Below are positions 7,957 to 16,375 of a DNA stretch of 64,000 bases, piece by piece. This DNA comes from Martinezella hainanensis. Lineage in GTDB: Bacteria; Pseudomonadota; Alphaproteobacteria; Rhizobiales; Rhizobiaceae. The notes under the pieces were generated by a model. That model saw only the letters and a list, made by a program, of their open reading frames with translations. It had not been told where the DNA came from and did no database searches. Each line of letters begins with the position of its first letter. Position 1 is the first letter of the stretch. A program made the translations under genes and the position numbers. The stretch is taken from positions 220,063 to 284,062 of the forward strand of contig NZ_FMAC01000009.1 of the NCBI RefSeq assembly GCF_900094555.1. The letters are read 5' to 3'.

Positions 7957-8969
7957 GCGGCACCTCCTGCTTTTTGCGTGGTGACAATGCCGGGATGACC
8001 GAGCGGCTTGCCATGTTCCAGCGGATAGTTGCAAAGGGTCAGGCCGAGTTCGGCGCCCTGGCGCTTGACGCCCCTGTCGCATTCCGGCGTTGCAAAGGAA
8101 CAACGTGGCGCAAAGAGACAGCCCGTCGGCCGATCATGCTGACCAGGAACGACACCGGCAATCGACGGCAGGCGCTCGCCGACTTCGGCACGCTCCGGCA
8201 GGGCCGAAAGAAGTGCTGCCGTATAAGGGTGATGCGGATCGCGGAACAGCTCCTTGACCGGCTGCTCCTCGACCTTCTGGCCGGCATATTGCACCTGCAC
8301 GCGCTCCGCCGTTTCGGCAACGACGCCCATGTCGTGGGTAATGAGCACGAGCGCCATGCCCTGCTCCCTCTGCAGGCGCACGAGCAGATCGAGAATCTGC
8401 GCCTGGATCGTCACGTCGAGCGCGGTGGTCGGCTCATCGGCGATCAGGAGCTTCGGATTGCAGGCAAGCGCCATGGCGATCATAACGCGCTGGCTCATGC
8501 CGCCCGACATCTGATGCGGGAAGTTCGACAGGCGATCTTCCGGTGCCGGAATGCCGACGAGCTTCAAAAGCTCGATGGAGCGCTCGCGGCGTGCCTTGCG
8601 GTCGAGGCCCATGTGAATGCGGAGCGTCTCGCCGAGTTGGAAGCCGACCGTGAAACACGGATTGAGGCTCGACATCGGCTCCTGGAAGATCATCGCCATG
8701 TCCTTGCCGATGATCTTGCGTCGCTGACGCGAAGAGATGCCGCGCAGGTCCTTGCCGTCGAACATCATGCGGTCGGCGGTGATCTTCGCCGTCCATGGCA
8801 GAAGGCCCATCATGGCAAGCATGGATACCGATTTCCCGGAACCGGATTCACCGACGATCGACAGGATTTCTCCCTTGTCGCATGTCAGCGAGACGCCGTC
8901 GACCGCCCGGAACAGGCCGGACGAGGTCTGGAATTCAACGGATAGGTTTTCAATATCGAGGAGTGCCAT
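7953..8969 (-). CDS. dppD: dipeptide ABC transporter ATP-binding protein DppD
   Basis: A 338-residue ABC ATPase with Walker A GESGSGKSVS, Q-loop IFQEPMSSLNP, signature MSGGMSQRVMIAMAL, Walker B LLIADEPTTALD and the C-terminal HPYTAALLSALP / CSFATPECDRG region that binds an iron-sulphur cluster in some relatives. Start and stop overlap both neighbours: the ATG at 8969 shares bases with the dppC stop (TAATG) and the stop overlaps dppF (ATGA). It pairs with DppF. Confidence 0.93.
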   Translation of the reverse strand: MALLDIENLSVEFQTSSGLFRAVDGVSLTCDKGEILSIVGESGSGKSVSMLAMMGLLPWTAKITADRMMFDGKDLRGISSRQRRKIIGKDMAMIFQEPMSSLNPCFTVGFQLGETLRIHMGLDRKARRERSIELLKLVGIPAPEDRLSNFPHQMSGGMSQRVMIAMALACNPKLLIADEPTTALDVTIQAQILDLLVRLQREQGMALVLITHDMGVVAETAERVQVQYAGQKVEEQPVKELFRDPHHPYTAALLSALPERAEVGERLPSIAGVVPGQHDRPTGCLFAPRCSFATPECDRGVKRQGAELGLTLCNYPLEHGKPLGHPGIVTTQKAGGAA

Positions 8970-9877
8970 TACGACCTCTTCAGCTTCGGGTCGAAGGCAT
9001 CGCGCAGGCCGTCGCCCATCAGATTGATGGCGAGCACCGTGATCAGGATGCAAAGACCGGGGAAAGTAACGAGCCAAGGGTTGCTCTGGAAGAATTCACG
9101 CGAGTCCGCGAGCATCGTGCCCCATTCCGGCGTCGGCGGCTGGGCGCCCTGGCCGAGGAAGCCGAGCGCCGCGGCTTCGAGAATGGCCGCCGAGAAGGCG
9201 AGCGTCGCCTGCACGATCAGCGGACCCAGACAGTTTGGCAGGATGGTCTTGAACATCAGTCGCAAAGGCCCGGCACCAGCAACCCGCGAAGCGATGACAT
9301 ATTCCTTGTCACGCTCGGCCATGACGGATGCGCGCGTCAGACGAACGAAATGCGGCTGGTTGACGATCGAGATCGCGATCATCGCATTGATCAAACCCGG
9401 GCCGAGGATTGCCACGAGCACCAGGGCGAGCAGCAGCGACGGAACCGCGAGGATAATGTCCATGACGCGCATGATGATCGTATCGATAGAGCCGCGGGCA
9501 TAGCCGGCGACAAGTCCGATCAAAATGCCGACGATCGCCGAAAGCGATGCAACGACGAGGCCGATGAACAGCGAGAAGCGCGTGCCGTAGATGAGTCGCG
9601 ACAGGAGATCGCGTCCGTTGGCATCGGTGCCGAGCAGGAAACTGCTGTTGCTGCCCTCCGCCCAGGCGGGCGGCAGGCGCTGCATATCGCTGCCGTAGGC
9701 AATATCGGGATTATGCGGCGCTACGAGACCGGCGAAGATCGCCAGAAACAGGACGAAAAGGAAGATCGCAAGGCCGATGACGGCGCCCTTGTTGCGAGAG
9801 AAATAATACCAGAACTCCGCAAGAGCGGAAGGACGATCGGATTTGACACTAACCGTTTTGACGCTAACCGTGCTCAT
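8969..9877 (-). CDS. dppC: dipeptide ABC transporter permease DppC
   Basis: A 302-residue inner-membrane permease of the OppC/DppC type: a cytoplasmic N-terminus, first helix GAVIGLAIFLFVLFLAIFAG, a periplasmic loop with LGTDANGRDLLSRLIYGTR (family signature) and five further helices with the EAA-type loop (EAAALGFLGQGAQPPTPEWG) that contacts the ATPases. It starts nine bases after the dppB stop. The N-terminal repeat VSVKTVSVK is slightly odd but short. Confidence 0.93.
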   Translation of the reverse strand: MSTVSVKTVSVKSDRPSALAEFWYYFSRNKGAVIGLAIFLFVLFLAIFAGLVAPHNPDIAYGSDMQRLPPAWAEGSNSSFLLGTDANGRDLLSRLIYGTRFSLFIGLVVASLSAIVGILIGLVAGYARGSIDTIIMRVMDIILAVPSLLLALVLVAILGPGLINAMIAISIVNQPHFVRLTRASVMAERDKEYVIASRVAGAGPLRLMFKTILPNCLGPLIVQATLAFSAAILEAAALGFLGQGAQPPTPEWGTMLADSREFFQSNPWLVTFPGLCILITVLAINLMGDGLRDAFDPKLKRS

Positions 9878-9886
9878 GGGCCGCTC

Positions 9887-10891
9887 CTAGTGACGAATGC
9901 GTGGATTGACGAAGCCGTAGAGCAGGTCGACGACGAGATTGACGAGCATGACGATGCCGGCGATCAGCAACAGGCCGCCCTGCACCACCGGATAATCGCG
10001 CTTGAAGACCGCATCGATCATCCATTTGCCGATACCCGGCCAGGAGAAGATGCTTTCCGTCAGGATGGCACCGCCGAGCAGCACACCAACCTGCAGACCG
10101 ATCGTGGTGATGACGGGGATCATCGCATTGCGCAGCGCATGCACGGAAACGACGCGCAGCGGCGACAGGCCCTTGGATCGGGCCGTGCGGACATAATCCT
10201 CGCCGAGCACTTCGAGCATCGCCGAGCGCGTCTGGCGGGCGATGACGGCGAGCGGGATGGTGCCAAGCACGATGGTCGGCAGGATCAGCGAATTGAAAGC
10301 GGACCAGAAGGCACCCTTCTGGCCGGACAGCAGGCTGTCGATCAGCATGAAGCCGGTGATCGGCTTGAAGAAATAGATGAGGCCGATACGACCCGAAACC
10401 GGCGTCCAGTGCAGATAGCCGTTGAAGACGATGATCAGCAGCAGGCCCCACCAGAAGATCGGCATGGAGTAGCCGACGAGGGCCACGCCCATGACGCTCT
10501 GGTCAAACCATGTACCCCGCTTCACGGCGGCGAAAACGCCGGCCGGTATGCCAAGACAGATTGCGAGGATCATGGCACAGATCGACAGCTCGAGCGTCGC
10601 CGGGAAGAAGGTCAGAAAATCGGTCAACACGTCACGCTTGGTGGTGATCGAGGTGCCGAGGTCGCCGTGCAGGGCATTCCAGATATATCGGCCGTACTGA
10701 ACGACCATCGGCTGGTCATAACCGAGATCGTGGGTGATCTGCGCATGGCGTTCCGGCGACATGACGCGTTCGCCCGACAGCAGCATGACAGGATCGCCGG
10801 GAAGCAGGCGGATGAAGGAGAAGGCGACGATCGATACGCCGAGAAATGTCGGGATCAGCACCGCAAGGCGGCTGAGAAGAAATCGCAACAT
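9887..10891 (-). CDS. dppB: dipeptide ABC transporter permease DppB
   Basis: A 334-residue permease with the DppB/OppB N-terminus (LLSRLAVLIPTFLGVSIVAF, RLLPGDPVMLLSGE), six predicted helices and the EAA loop (YVRTARSKGLSPLRVV...HALRNAMIPV). It is separated from dppA by 89 bases containing a strong stem-loop (10911-10941), while dppB, C, D and F are tightly packed. This suggests one transcript with reduced read-through or faster decay beyond dppA. Confidence 0.93.
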   Translation of the reverse strand: MLRFLLSRLAVLIPTFLGVSIVAFSFIRLLPGDPVMLLSGERVMSPERHAQITHDLGYDQPMVVQYGRYIWNALHGDLGTSITTKRDVLTDFLTFFPATLELSICAMILAICLGIPAGVFAAVKRGTWFDQSVMGVALVGYSMPIFWWGLLLIIVFNGYLHWTPVSGRIGLIYFFKPITGFMLIDSLLSGQKGAFWSAFNSLILPTIVLGTIPLAVIARQTRSAMLEVLGEDYVRTARSKGLSPLRVVSVHALRNAMIPVITTIGLQVGVLLGGAILTESIFSWPGIGKWMIDAVFKRDYPVVQGGLLLIAGIVMLVNLVVDLLYGFVNPRIRH

Positions 10892-10910
10892 GGCAGATGT
10901 CCAAATTTTT

Positions 10911-10941
10911 CCGGCGGTCAGGCAAGTTGCCTGACCGCCGG
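10911..10941 (-). other. dppA-dppB intercistronic stem-loop
   Basis: Arms of 15 bases (CCGGCGGTCAGGCAA and its exact complement) are separated by one base; in RNA a loop of about five bases closes a 13-pair stem. In the minus-strand reading it is followed by AAAAATTT, not a run of U, so it is not a classical terminator. Position between the binding-protein gene and the permease gene suggests 3' protection of dppA mRNA or partial attenuation. Confidence 0.7.
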
Positions 10942-10980
10942 GTCGCCCGATCCTAGCCGGGCATTCTCACAGATTTTTCG

Positions 10981-12576
10981 TTATTCGGCGATATCGACGC
11001 CGTCGAAGCGGTGAACGCCAACCGGATCCTGATGATAACCGGAGACATTCTTCGTCATCGGGATGAATTCTTCCGAATGGTCGATGGTCATCCAGGGTGC
11101 TTCGCGCTTGAAGATAACCTGGGCTTCTTCGTAGAGCTTGGAACGCTCCTTGAGGTCGGCCGTCTGCTTGGCCTTCTTCACCAGATCGTCGAATTCCTTG
11201 TTGCACCACTGTGCACGGTTGTTGCCGCCAACAGCGTCGCAGCCGAGCAGCGTGTCAAGGAAGTTGTCCGGATCGCCGTTGTCGCCGGTCCAGCCGAGGA
11301 TGGCCGCACCGTCGCGGTCCTTGGCGGAGGAGAGCTTCAGGTACTGCGCCCAGTCATAGGTAACGATCTCGACCTTGACACCGATCTTGGCCAAGTCTGC
11401 CTGCATCAGCTCGGCAGCACGGCGGGCGTTCAGCATGTATGGACGCGAAACCGGCATGGCCCAGATCTTCATGCTGAGATCCTTGACGCCAGCCTTTTCA
11501 AGCAGCTTCTTGGCTTCTTCCGGATTGAAGGCGTCGTCCTTGATGTCCTTGTTGTAGGACCACATGGTCGGCGGGATCGGGTTCGTCGCAACCTTGGCGG
11601 AGCCCTGGAAGACGGCGTCGACGATGGCCTGCTTGTTGACGGCCATGTTGATCGCCTTGCGCACTTCGACCTTGTCGAACGGAGCAACCATCGTGTTGTA
11701 GGCGAGGTAGGAAACGTTCAGACCAGCCTGCTCGAGAACCTTGAGGTTCTTGTCAGCCTTGAGGTCCTTGATGTCTGCTGCGTTCGGGTACGGCATGATG
11801 TTGCATTCGCCGGACTTCAGCTTCTGCGCACGGACGGAGGCGTCCGGCGTGATGGCGAAGACGAGATCGTCGATCTTTTCCTTACCCTTGAAGTAGGTCT
11901 CGTTTGCCTTGTAGCGAATGACGGCATCCGGCTGGTAGGCAACGAAAGTGAATGCACCAGTGCCGAGCGGCTGCTGGTTCATCTGTTCCATCTTGCCATC
12001 GGCCTGCAGCTTGTCTGCATATTCCTTCGACAGGATCGAGGCGAAGTCCATGGCGAGGTCGGCGAGGAAGGGAGCTTCCGGACGGTTCAGGACGAACTTG
12101 ACCGTGAGGTCGTCAACCTTGTCGATCGACTTGATGAGCTTCGGGAAGCCCATGCCATCAGCGTATTCATAGGAACCGCCGGCGACATACTTTGCCCAGG
12201 GGCTATCCGTGCCCAGCTGACGGCTGATCGAGAAGATCACGTCATCGGCATTGAGGTCACGCGTCGGCGTGAAGAAGTCGGTGGTCTGGAACTTCACGCC
12301 CTTGCGCAGCTTGAACGTGTATTCCTTGCCATCCGGAGACACGGTCCAGCTTTCGGCGAGGCCCGGCTCAATTTCGGTGCTGCCATGCTTGAATTCGACA
12401 AGACGGCTATAGATCGTACGCGACGAGGCGTCGAAGGTGTTGCCGCCCGTGTAGAGGCCCGGATCGAAACCTTCCGGCGAGCTTTCAGAGCAATAGACAA
12501 GCGTTTTTGACCAGGCGGACGTCGCCATGACCGAAGCCAGGGCTGTCACTGCCAGCAGGACAGAAATCTTTTTCAT
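10981..12576 (-). CDS. dppA: dipeptide/aminolaevulinate-type periplasmic binding protein DppA
   Basis: A 531-residue family 5 solute-binding protein with a signal peptide (MKKISVLLAVTALASVMATS, cleavage after AWS-K). The mature start KTLVYCSESSPEGFDPGLYT is characteristic of DppA; later blocks include VKFVLNRPEAPFLADLAMDF and GWTGDNGDPDNFLDTLLGC. The ATG at 12576 fits the signal peptide; the upstream frame lacks one. In Rhizobium leguminosarum the orthologous dpp system takes up dipeptides and the haem precursor delta-aminolaevulinic acid. Its neighbour rirA, an iron regulator, is on the same strand but separated by a terminator, so dppA has its own promoter in the 343-base gap. Confidence 0.93.
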   Translation of the reverse strand: MKKISVLLAVTALASVMATSAWSKTLVYCSESSPEGFDPGLYTGGNTFDASSRTIYSRLVEFKHGSTEIEPGLAESWTVSPDGKEYTFKLRKGVKFQTTDFFTPTRDLNADDVIFSISRQLGTDSPWAKYVAGGSYEYADGMGFPKLIKSIDKVDDLTVKFVLNRPEAPFLADLAMDFASILSKEYADKLQADGKMEQMNQQPLGTGAFTFVAYQPDAVIRYKANETYFKGKEKIDDLVFAITPDASVRAQKLKSGECNIMPYPNAADIKDLKADKNLKVLEQAGLNVSYLAYNTMVAPFDKVEVRKAINMAVNKQAIVDAVFQGSAKVATNPIPPTMWSYNKDIKDDAFNPEEAKKLLEKAGVKDLSMKIWAMPVSRPYMLNARRAAELMQADLAKIGVKVEIVTYDWAQYLKLSSAKDRDGAAILGWTGDNGDPDNFLDTLLGCDAVGGNNRAQWCNKEFDDLVKKAKQTADLKERSKLYEEAQVIFKREAPWMTIDHSEEFIPMTKNVSGYHQDPVGVHRFDGVDIAE

Positions 12577-12853
12577 GATATCGTTTCCCAGATTTGTTAT
12601 TCTTTTGAAGCCGTGGACACCACCAGAGGTTCCCATCCGGATCGCGCCGATGGAACTTTATTTTAAGTTTGAAAGCAACAAGCGCCGCCTAAAATTTTTC
12701 CAAATCGTAGAGTTTGGAAATTTTCAGACGAAAAGACCTCTGAATTGGTAAGATTCTGGCAAAATTTTGCATCTTTTTGTCAGATTCAGAACGATTTGAC
12801 GTTTTCTTCTCACAATCCGCAAACCCTATATTGCCCGGATAGGAGGCAACGCA
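12577..12853 (-). promoter_or_regulatory. AT-rich dppA upstream region with an inverted repeat
   Basis: This gap is markedly AT-rich for the window. It contains an inverted repeat at 12697-12720 with perfect eight-base arms TTTCCAAA and TTTGGAAA around an eight-base spacer, 121-144 bases upstream of the dppA start. This could be a binding site for a dimeric regulator or a leader hairpin. I looked for an IRO-box (TGA-N9-TCA) expected for RirA control and found only a version with ten spacer bases. No other gene is visible here. Confidence 0.4.
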
Positions 12854-12887
12854 AACAAAAATCCGCAGCTACCGGAGGTAACTGCGG
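12854..12887 (-). terminator. rho-independent terminator of rirA
   Basis: On the minus strand CCGCAG-T-TACC and GGTA-G-CTGCGG form a stem with one internal mismatch and a three-base loop, followed by ATTTTTGT. It begins about 33 bases after the rirA stop and separates rirA from dppA. Confidence 0.8.
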
Positions 12888-12919
12888 ACCAAAAGCTTGA
12901 TCGAATTCTGAATGGCAGA

Positions 12920-13408
12920 TCAGGCGGCCGGCGCTGCGACCGTCGGCTTCTTCGCGATCGCCTTGTGATCCTGGGCGGTAATGCCAAGCAGGAAGTTGAT
13001 CTGCGGACGCGCCTTGACCAGATCGTCGATGGAATATTCGGTCAGAACGTCGAAGAAAGCGTTCAGTGCCTTGCGCAGCGCCGAATTAAGGCCGCAGCTA
13101 TCGACCAGCGGGCATTCCACCACGCCGTCCTCGAAGCATTCCGCCATGGCGAAGCTGTCCTCGGTGACGCGGACGACGTCGAACAGACTGATATCGGTTG
13201 CCGGCTTTGCAAGGCGCACGCCGCCATTGCGACCACGCACCGTTTCGACAAGACCTGCCTTGGTCAACGGCTGCAGGATCTTGAAGAGAAACAGCTCGGA
13301 TACGCTGTATGCTCTCGCGATTTCCGGGATGCGGCTCAGATGGCCATCATTGGCGGCGCAATACATCAACATGCGCACTGCGTAATTGGTCTGCTTCGTC
13401 AAGCGCAT
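12920..13408 (-). CDS. rirA: RirA, Rrf2-family rhizobial iron regulator
   Basis: A 162-residue Rrf2 protein that begins MRLTKQTNYAVRMLMYCAA, with the wing motif VRGRNGGVRLAKP and the three conserved cysteines Cys91, Cys99 and Cys105 that ligate a 4Fe-4S cluster in RirA. In Rhizobium and Agrobacterium, RirA represses iron-uptake genes when iron is plentiful. The start follows AGGAGATCGGC. A perfect 15-base palindrome lies 78-92 bases upstream and a terminator follows. The adjacent dpp operon can import a haem precursor, consistent with an iron/haem neighbourhood. Confidence 0.96.
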   Translation of the reverse strand: MRLTKQTNYAVRMLMYCAANDGHLSRIPEIARAYSVSELFLFKILQPLTKAGLVETVRGRNGGVRLAKPATDISLFDVVRVTEDSFAMAECFEDGVVECPLVDSCGLNSALRKALNAFFDVLTEYSIDDLVKARPQINFLLGITAQDHKAIAKKPTVAAPAA

Positions 13409-13485
13409 GCCGATCTCCTGGAATCAAGGCTGCTTAGGGGCTGGACCCGTATATAGTGGCTTTCTCAGTTTTGAACAATTCCAAA

Positions 13486-13500
13486 ATATGAAATTCATAT
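13486..13500. promoter_or_regulatory. palindrome upstream of rirA
   Basis: ATATGAA-A-TTCATAT is a perfect odd palindrome 78-92 bases before the rirA start, in an AT-rich stretch. It may be an operator for rirA (for example for an iron regulator or RirA itself) but does not match the IRO-box or the Irr ICE element well. Chance occurrence in AT-rich DNA cannot be excluded. Confidence 0.4.
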
Positions 13501-13526
13501 TCACGTTATTTCGAAGCTGAACCCCC

Positions 13527-14624
13527 TCACCCACTCGGGACTACCTGCTTCTCCTTCAGCTCCTTGGCATAATCAAGGATCGCCTGCCTTCGTTCCGGCG
13601 TGCCCGGATGGGTCGACAGCATGCTGGTGCTGCTATGGTCATCAAGTTTCGTTTCGAGGATATCGAAGAAGCGCGAAAGAGCCGCCGGGTCCTTTCCGGC
13701 CGCCTGCATCAGCTCCACAGAGCGACGATCAGCTTGCGCCTCCGCCTCACGGGAATAGGAAAGCGCCAGCAGGCCGCCACCCTGCGTCAAGATATCCTGA
13801 ACGCCGGAACCAACGTCACCCGCGATCAGCAGGACAAGACCAGCGACGCCTGCGGCGCGATAGAGCTGGCGCAGGCTGTGCTTGTATTCGACATGGCCTA
13901 TCTCGTGCCCAAGAACGGCAATGACCATCTCCTGATCGCCGCCGGCGAGCTCGACAAGTTGATCCGTTAGCACGAGATTGCCGTCCGGCAGTGCAAACGC
14001 GTTGGCGCCAATGAGGCCACCATCGCGGAAATTCAGATGGTAGCGGCCGGCACCGCCTTCCGCATTCGTCGCCAGCTTGGTGAAGTCATCGCGGATTTCC
14101 GTCTGCCGCGCCTCCGACAGCTTGCTGGGGTGGAAGGTCACCCGATCCAACGTGGTCAGCGTTCCTGCAGACATCATTTCCGGCACGACGGGCGGCGTCA
14201 CCACGACCGCAAGCTCAACCAGGATCGGCAGGGCGTAGCGATAGATGATCGAGGCAAGGACAACCGTCGCCAAGGCAAAGGCTATCAGGCGGGGACGAAC
14301 GATCTCAAGCCCATGAATGAAGCTGCTGCGCCCTTCGCCTCGGCTTCGCAGATAGGCATCGACAGCCTCGTTATCGCGGGTTTCGAAAACCGACTGGTTG
14401 CCGAATACGATTCGACGTGGAATGGAACCGACGCGCGGGCTGATCTCGATATCGGAACGGATACCCCAGGCGAGCCGCCTATCCTCATCCCCTTCCTCGT
14501 CCGACAGCACGATGAACGAGCCGCCGACATCCAGCAGCCGAGCACGAACCTCCCGGCTGGAATGCGGCGGATGCCAGATACCGGTCGCTATCGCTTCCGG
14601 ATCAGAAGCCAAAGTCGAATCCAT
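13527..14624 (-). CDS. membrane-anchored M48-family zinc metalloprotease
   Basis: A 365-residue protein with the zinc site HEIGH (first His about residue 240) inside VIAVLGHEIGHVEYKHSLRQL, and a third ligand in SREAEAQADRRSVELM, as in M48 (HtpX/Oma1/LoiP) peptidases. The N-terminal 100 residues form a small domain (RARLLDVGGSFIVLSDEEG) followed by one membrane segment (about residues 118-145). The C-terminus holds STHPGTPERRQAI, common to the family. The ATG at 14624 lies inside the end of the DUF898 gene, a 23-base overlap that implies coupling. The pair may form a membrane quality-control unit; substrates are unknown. Confidence 0.88.
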   Translation of the reverse strand: MDSTLASDPEAIATGIWHPPHSSREVRARLLDVGGSFIVLSDEEGDEDRRLAWGIRSDIEISPRVGSIPRRIVFGNQSVFETRDNEAVDAYLRSRGEGRSSFIHGLEIVRPRLIAFALATVVLASIIYRYALPILVELAVVVTPPVVPEMMSAGTLTTLDRVTFHPSKLSEARQTEIRDDFTKLATNAEGGAGRYHLNFRDGGLIGANAFALPDGNLVLTDQLVELAGGDQEMVIAVLGHEIGHVEYKHSLRQLYRAAGVAGLVLLIAGDVGSGVQDILTQGGGLLALSYSREAEAQADRRSVELMQAAGKDPAALSRFFDILETKLDDHSSTSMLSTHPGTPERRQAILDYAKELKEKQVVPSG

Positions 14625-15657
14625 CGATATCGAGATACTCCGCACTGATGGCGCTGCCGGTCGAACGGATCTGGTCGAAGACAACGCCAATTTCACCATC
14701 GACGCTGATCGCCGTGTGCTCCGCAAGGAAATGTTGCATGCGCACCGCCGCCCAGGGACGCATCAATCCGAGGGTCACCAGGGTGACAACGACATTGGAG
14801 ATCGCGATCCAGGCATAGCGCCGGCGACCGAGATCGCTTCTGAGTTGATGACGATGATCGACCGTTGCTGCAGACCAAATAATGTTGCGCACCGCAGCGC
14901 GATAGTAGAGGCCTGCGATTATGTAGATCGGGAAAATAAGCACAACCATCCAATGCCACAGGCTCACGCTACCCATCGAATTGCCGCCGACACCGGCCGC
15001 GACAGCACCGAGGAGCCCCAAAATCACGATGCCCGCGATCACAATCGCGATTACGGTGAAGAGCGCCTCATAGAGCGCGCCCAGTCTCGGCTCCGTCGAA
15101 AACGGTCGATCGCCGTAGCGCAAATTGTCGAAGATATATTTGTAGAACCAGCGGCTGGCGATCGGCGACAGCAATCCGATCGATATCATCGTCACCAAGG
15201 CGCCGAGGAAGATCGCCTTGAACGCGCCGCCATAGGTACCGACGAAATCGAAACGCACATTGCGGTAGCTCGTCACCCGCGCGTTGAACCGAAGACCGCG
15301 CATCAGAAACCATGGAAACATGATCAGCAAGACGGGCCAAACTACCAGGACTGCCAATGGTGCCACATGTGCAAGTATGTTTAGCACGATCAGAAGACCA
15401 AAGACGATCAAGCGTCCAATCAGTATCTGCTTGCCCTTGGCGTGATATTCGAAGCTCTGACCCAGAATGACCGTGTTGCCGTAGAAATACCGGTTGCGTC
15501 GCACCTTCGCCCAGGCGGAATAGATACCTAGCGTGACGATCGTCAGCAAAATGTTGACGATCCAGATGCCAAAATATTCCGAAGCATTGCCCGTAAAGGA
15601 AGCCCTTTGGAAAAAAGGTCTTCCGCCTAGCGGATAATCTTGCTCAACAACTGCCAT
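14602..15657 (-). CDS. DUF898 (YjgN-like) polytopic membrane protein
   Basis: A 351-residue membrane protein with the DUF898 repeats: FTGNASEYFGIWIVNILLTI, TLGIYSAWAKVRRNRYFYGNT, then a second block FDFVGTYGGAFKAIFLGALV and PIASRWFYKYIFDNLRYGD, and a third, divergent set near residues 285-310 (ALTLGLMRPWAAVRMQHFL-like). Seven to nine helices are likely. The ATG at 15657 follows GAGGAACATAAC; the frame runs further upstream but without a good site. It overlaps the M48 protease gene. Function is not established for the family; the protease overlap suggests it presents substrates or anchors the enzyme. Confidence 0.85.
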   Translation of the reverse strand: MAVVEQDYPLGGRPFFQRASFTGNASEYFGIWIVNILLTIVTLGIYSAWAKVRRNRYFYGNTVILGQSFEYHAKGKQILIGRLIVFGLLIVLNILAHVAPLAVLVVWPVLLIMFPWFLMRGLRFNARVTSYRNVRFDFVGTYGGAFKAIFLGALVTMISIGLLSPIASRWFYKYIFDNLRYGDRPFSTEPRLGALYEALFTVIAIVIAGIVILGLLGAVAAGVGGNSMGSVSLWHWMVVLIFPIYIIAGLYYRAAVRNIIWSAATVDHRHQLRSDLGRRRYAWIAISNVVVTLVTLGLMRPWAAVRMQHFLAEHTAISVDGEIGVVFDQIRSTGSAISAEYLDIDGFDFGF

Positions 15658-15885
15658 GTTATGTTCCTCTACCCCACAAGAGGACGAGCGTTCCCACGGG
15701 CGCTCCACGTAAGCACCAGCCGCTGGGCGACGTGTTGCGCGACACGCCGCTCGCCTTACCGTTGCATTTGAGATCAGGAAAACGACCGTCAATCAACGGA
15801 AAAATACGGGCTTGCCGCACGTGAGGCGCGAACGATCAATTTGCCTGCAAGACTGCAACCTTAATGCCACAGCGGCGCCAACTCG

Positions 15886-16233
15886 TTATGGCGCAGACAC
15901 CCAGACCGCCATTTCGCAGCCGCCGGGTTCGCGGAAGTGAAAACGCCGGCCGCCGGGAAAATCGAAGGCCGGGCGCGTGATGACGCCGCCGGCGAATTCG
16001 ACGGCGCGCTGTGCGGCTTCCAGATCGGTGGTGCGCACGACGGGCAACGGCGTGCCGGCAGCCTCTCCCGCGTCGCCATCTATGCCGGCATCTATTCCGG
16101 CCGCCTCGATGACATGGTAGGTCGGTCCATAGCTGACAAAGCTCCAGTCGAAGGCTTCCTCGAAGAAGCGGCGGGTCTTCAGGCCGTCTTTCGACGGAAA
16201 TTCGAGATAGTCGATCTGATAGGTCACGGCCAT
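15886..16233 (-). CDS. VOC-superfamily (glyoxalase-like) protein
   Basis: A 115-residue single-domain protein. It opens VTYQIDYLEFPSKDG, with strand/helix order and the C-terminal RPAFDFPGGRRFHFREPGGCEMAVW motif of vicinal-oxygen-chelate proteins such as PhnB/glyoxalase-like enzymes. The terminal Glu in GGCEMAVW is the usual metal ligand position. Metal-dependent isomerase, dioxygenase or binding functions all occur in the family and nothing here decides. It sits alone between the DUF898 gene and the mmsA terminator. ATG 16233 is chosen because homologous domains begin here; the longer frame would place the start inside the terminator. Confidence 0.75.
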   Translation of the reverse strand: MAVTYQIDYLEFPSKDGLKTRRFFEEAFDWSFVSYGPTYHVIEAAGIDAGIDGDAGEAAGTPLPVVRTTDLEAAQRAVEFAGGVITRPAFDFPGGRRFHFREPGGCEMAVWVSAP

Positions 16234-16314
16234 CGCTCGGCCCTCCCGTTGTTCTTGTTTTGTTCTAAATGAAAACGGCGGCCCTGACAAGATGACTCCA
16301 TCGAAAACAAACGC

Positions 16315-16350
16315 AATAAAAAAGCCGCCGTCCGAAAGATGGACGGCGGC
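16315..16350 (-). terminator. rho-independent terminator of mmsA
   Basis: GCCGCCGTCC at 16324-16333 pairs perfectly with GGACGGCGGC at 16341-16350 around a seven-base loop; on the minus strand the stem is followed by TTTTTTATT. It lies 26 bases after the mmsA stop. Confidence 0.92.
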
Positions 16351-16375
16351 TGACACGGGTCAGTGATTGCGATGC

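Noticed and set aside
8795..11014. A 739-codon open frame on the plus strand antisense to dppD, dppC and dppB
   Set aside because: Composition is a by-product of GC-rich codon use in the real genes; no ribosome site or recognisable domain, and the minus-strand genes are certain.
11011..12510. A 499-codon open frame antisense to dppA
   Set aside because: Shadow of dppA; rich in Leu/Val/Asp/Arg as expected from reversed codons, no family features.
12795..12813. TGA and TCA half-sites upstream of dppA as an IRO-box for RirA
   Set aside because: The spacer is ten bases, not nine, and flanks do not fit.
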